Shown: positions 63,907 to 64,000 of the stretch, one piece after another | How positions within the stretch are numbered: the stretch's first letter is position 1 | Layout: every line of letters starts with the position of its first letter | From: Onthophagus taurus | Taxonomy: Eukaryota; Arthropoda; Insecta; Coleoptera; Scarabaeidae | NCBI RefSeq assembly: GCF_036711975.1 | Contig: NC_091968.1 | Span: 11,532,001-11,596,000 of the forward strand | Reading direction: 5' to 3' | DNA length: 64,000 nt | Notes under the pieces: model-generated | Seen by the model: the letters and a program-made list of their open reading frames with translations, nothing else | Database searches by the model: none | What the model was told of the DNA's origin: nothing | Translations under genes and position numbers: made by a program

Positions 63907-64000
63907 TTTCATAATATTCGAGTAGATCCATTTTATGACCTTTATTGCAACGATGTAAAAGTTTAACTCCTTCAAAATTGATCTTATGGCCGGTTACAAT
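63907..64000 (-). pseudogene. Penelope-like GIY-YIG C-terminal end, runs out of the window
   Basis: Minus strand: TGHKINFEGVKLLHRCNKGH then KMDLLEYYEI and a stop. The K-LLH...MDLLE-YEI order is the end of Penelope-like GIY-YIG domains, as in MDLFEEYYIKSY of family 2. The rest lies beyond base 64000. Confidence 0.7.

Overview
The window is a piece of a nuclear genome from an insect or close relative. It is AT-rich, has spliced genes with GT-AG introns, and carries insect-type repeats: an env-bearing Ty3/gypsy (errantivirus-like) element, BEL/Pao, Penelope-like elements, RTE, P-like/THAP, hAT, Tc1/mariner and many TA-flanked palindromic elements. The order cannot be fixed from sequence alone. 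Only the first 3.4 kb looks like ordinary single-copy host DNA. The rest is a transposon graveyard with several young, nested insertions.

Host genes, 1-3.6 kb. Two genes are transcribed divergently from a ~0.5 kb spacer. A three-exon Ly6/uPAR-fold, GPI-anchored-type protein lies on the minus strand. A two-exon homologue of the trans-Golgi integral membrane protein TGN38/46 lies on the plus strand, with the basic tail and YxxPhi sorting motif of that family.

3.87-11.28 kb. A complete-looking errantivirus-like provirus with 262-bp LTRs that differ at one position, a TACA target duplication, tRNA-type primer site, gag, a -1 frameshift signal, protease/RT/RNase H, integrase in a separate frame (a break), and env. 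The env splice donor and acceptor can both be read and are in phase.

11.3-24.6 kb. Long palindromic TA elements (families A, B, C), a Tc1 element split by a 3.5 kb LINE, and a 2.7 kb element with subterminal TGCAC repeats. 24.9-31.9 kb. Penelope-like fragments with hammerhead-type RNA motifs, a decayed THAP/P-element-like gene with two MITEs between its exons, and an RTE relic. 32.0-34.2 kb. A composite repeat that recurs inverted at 58.1-61.3 kb.

36-47.4 kb. A hAT 3' end, then a broken BEL/Pao element. Its gag is interrupted by a family A palindrome and its pol by a ~6.2 kb cluster holding two head-to-head Penelope-like copies and two family B elements. 47.4-58 kb. Two copies of a short F-box-like gene, a full-length but decayed hAT with an 8-bp target duplication, tandem CCAAT-box repeats, and large palindromes. 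58-64 kb. The second copy of the composite repeat, with a later hAT insertion, then repeat-rich DNA ending in a Penelope-like GIY-YIG fragment.

The most unusual signals are three separate hammerhead-like RNA families tied to Penelope-like DNA, which share the same two-part helix I and the same extra nucleotide before helix II; the phase-matched env splice and frameshift signals of the provirus; and insertion histories that can be proved inside the window by an empty paralogous site and an inverted segmental duplication.
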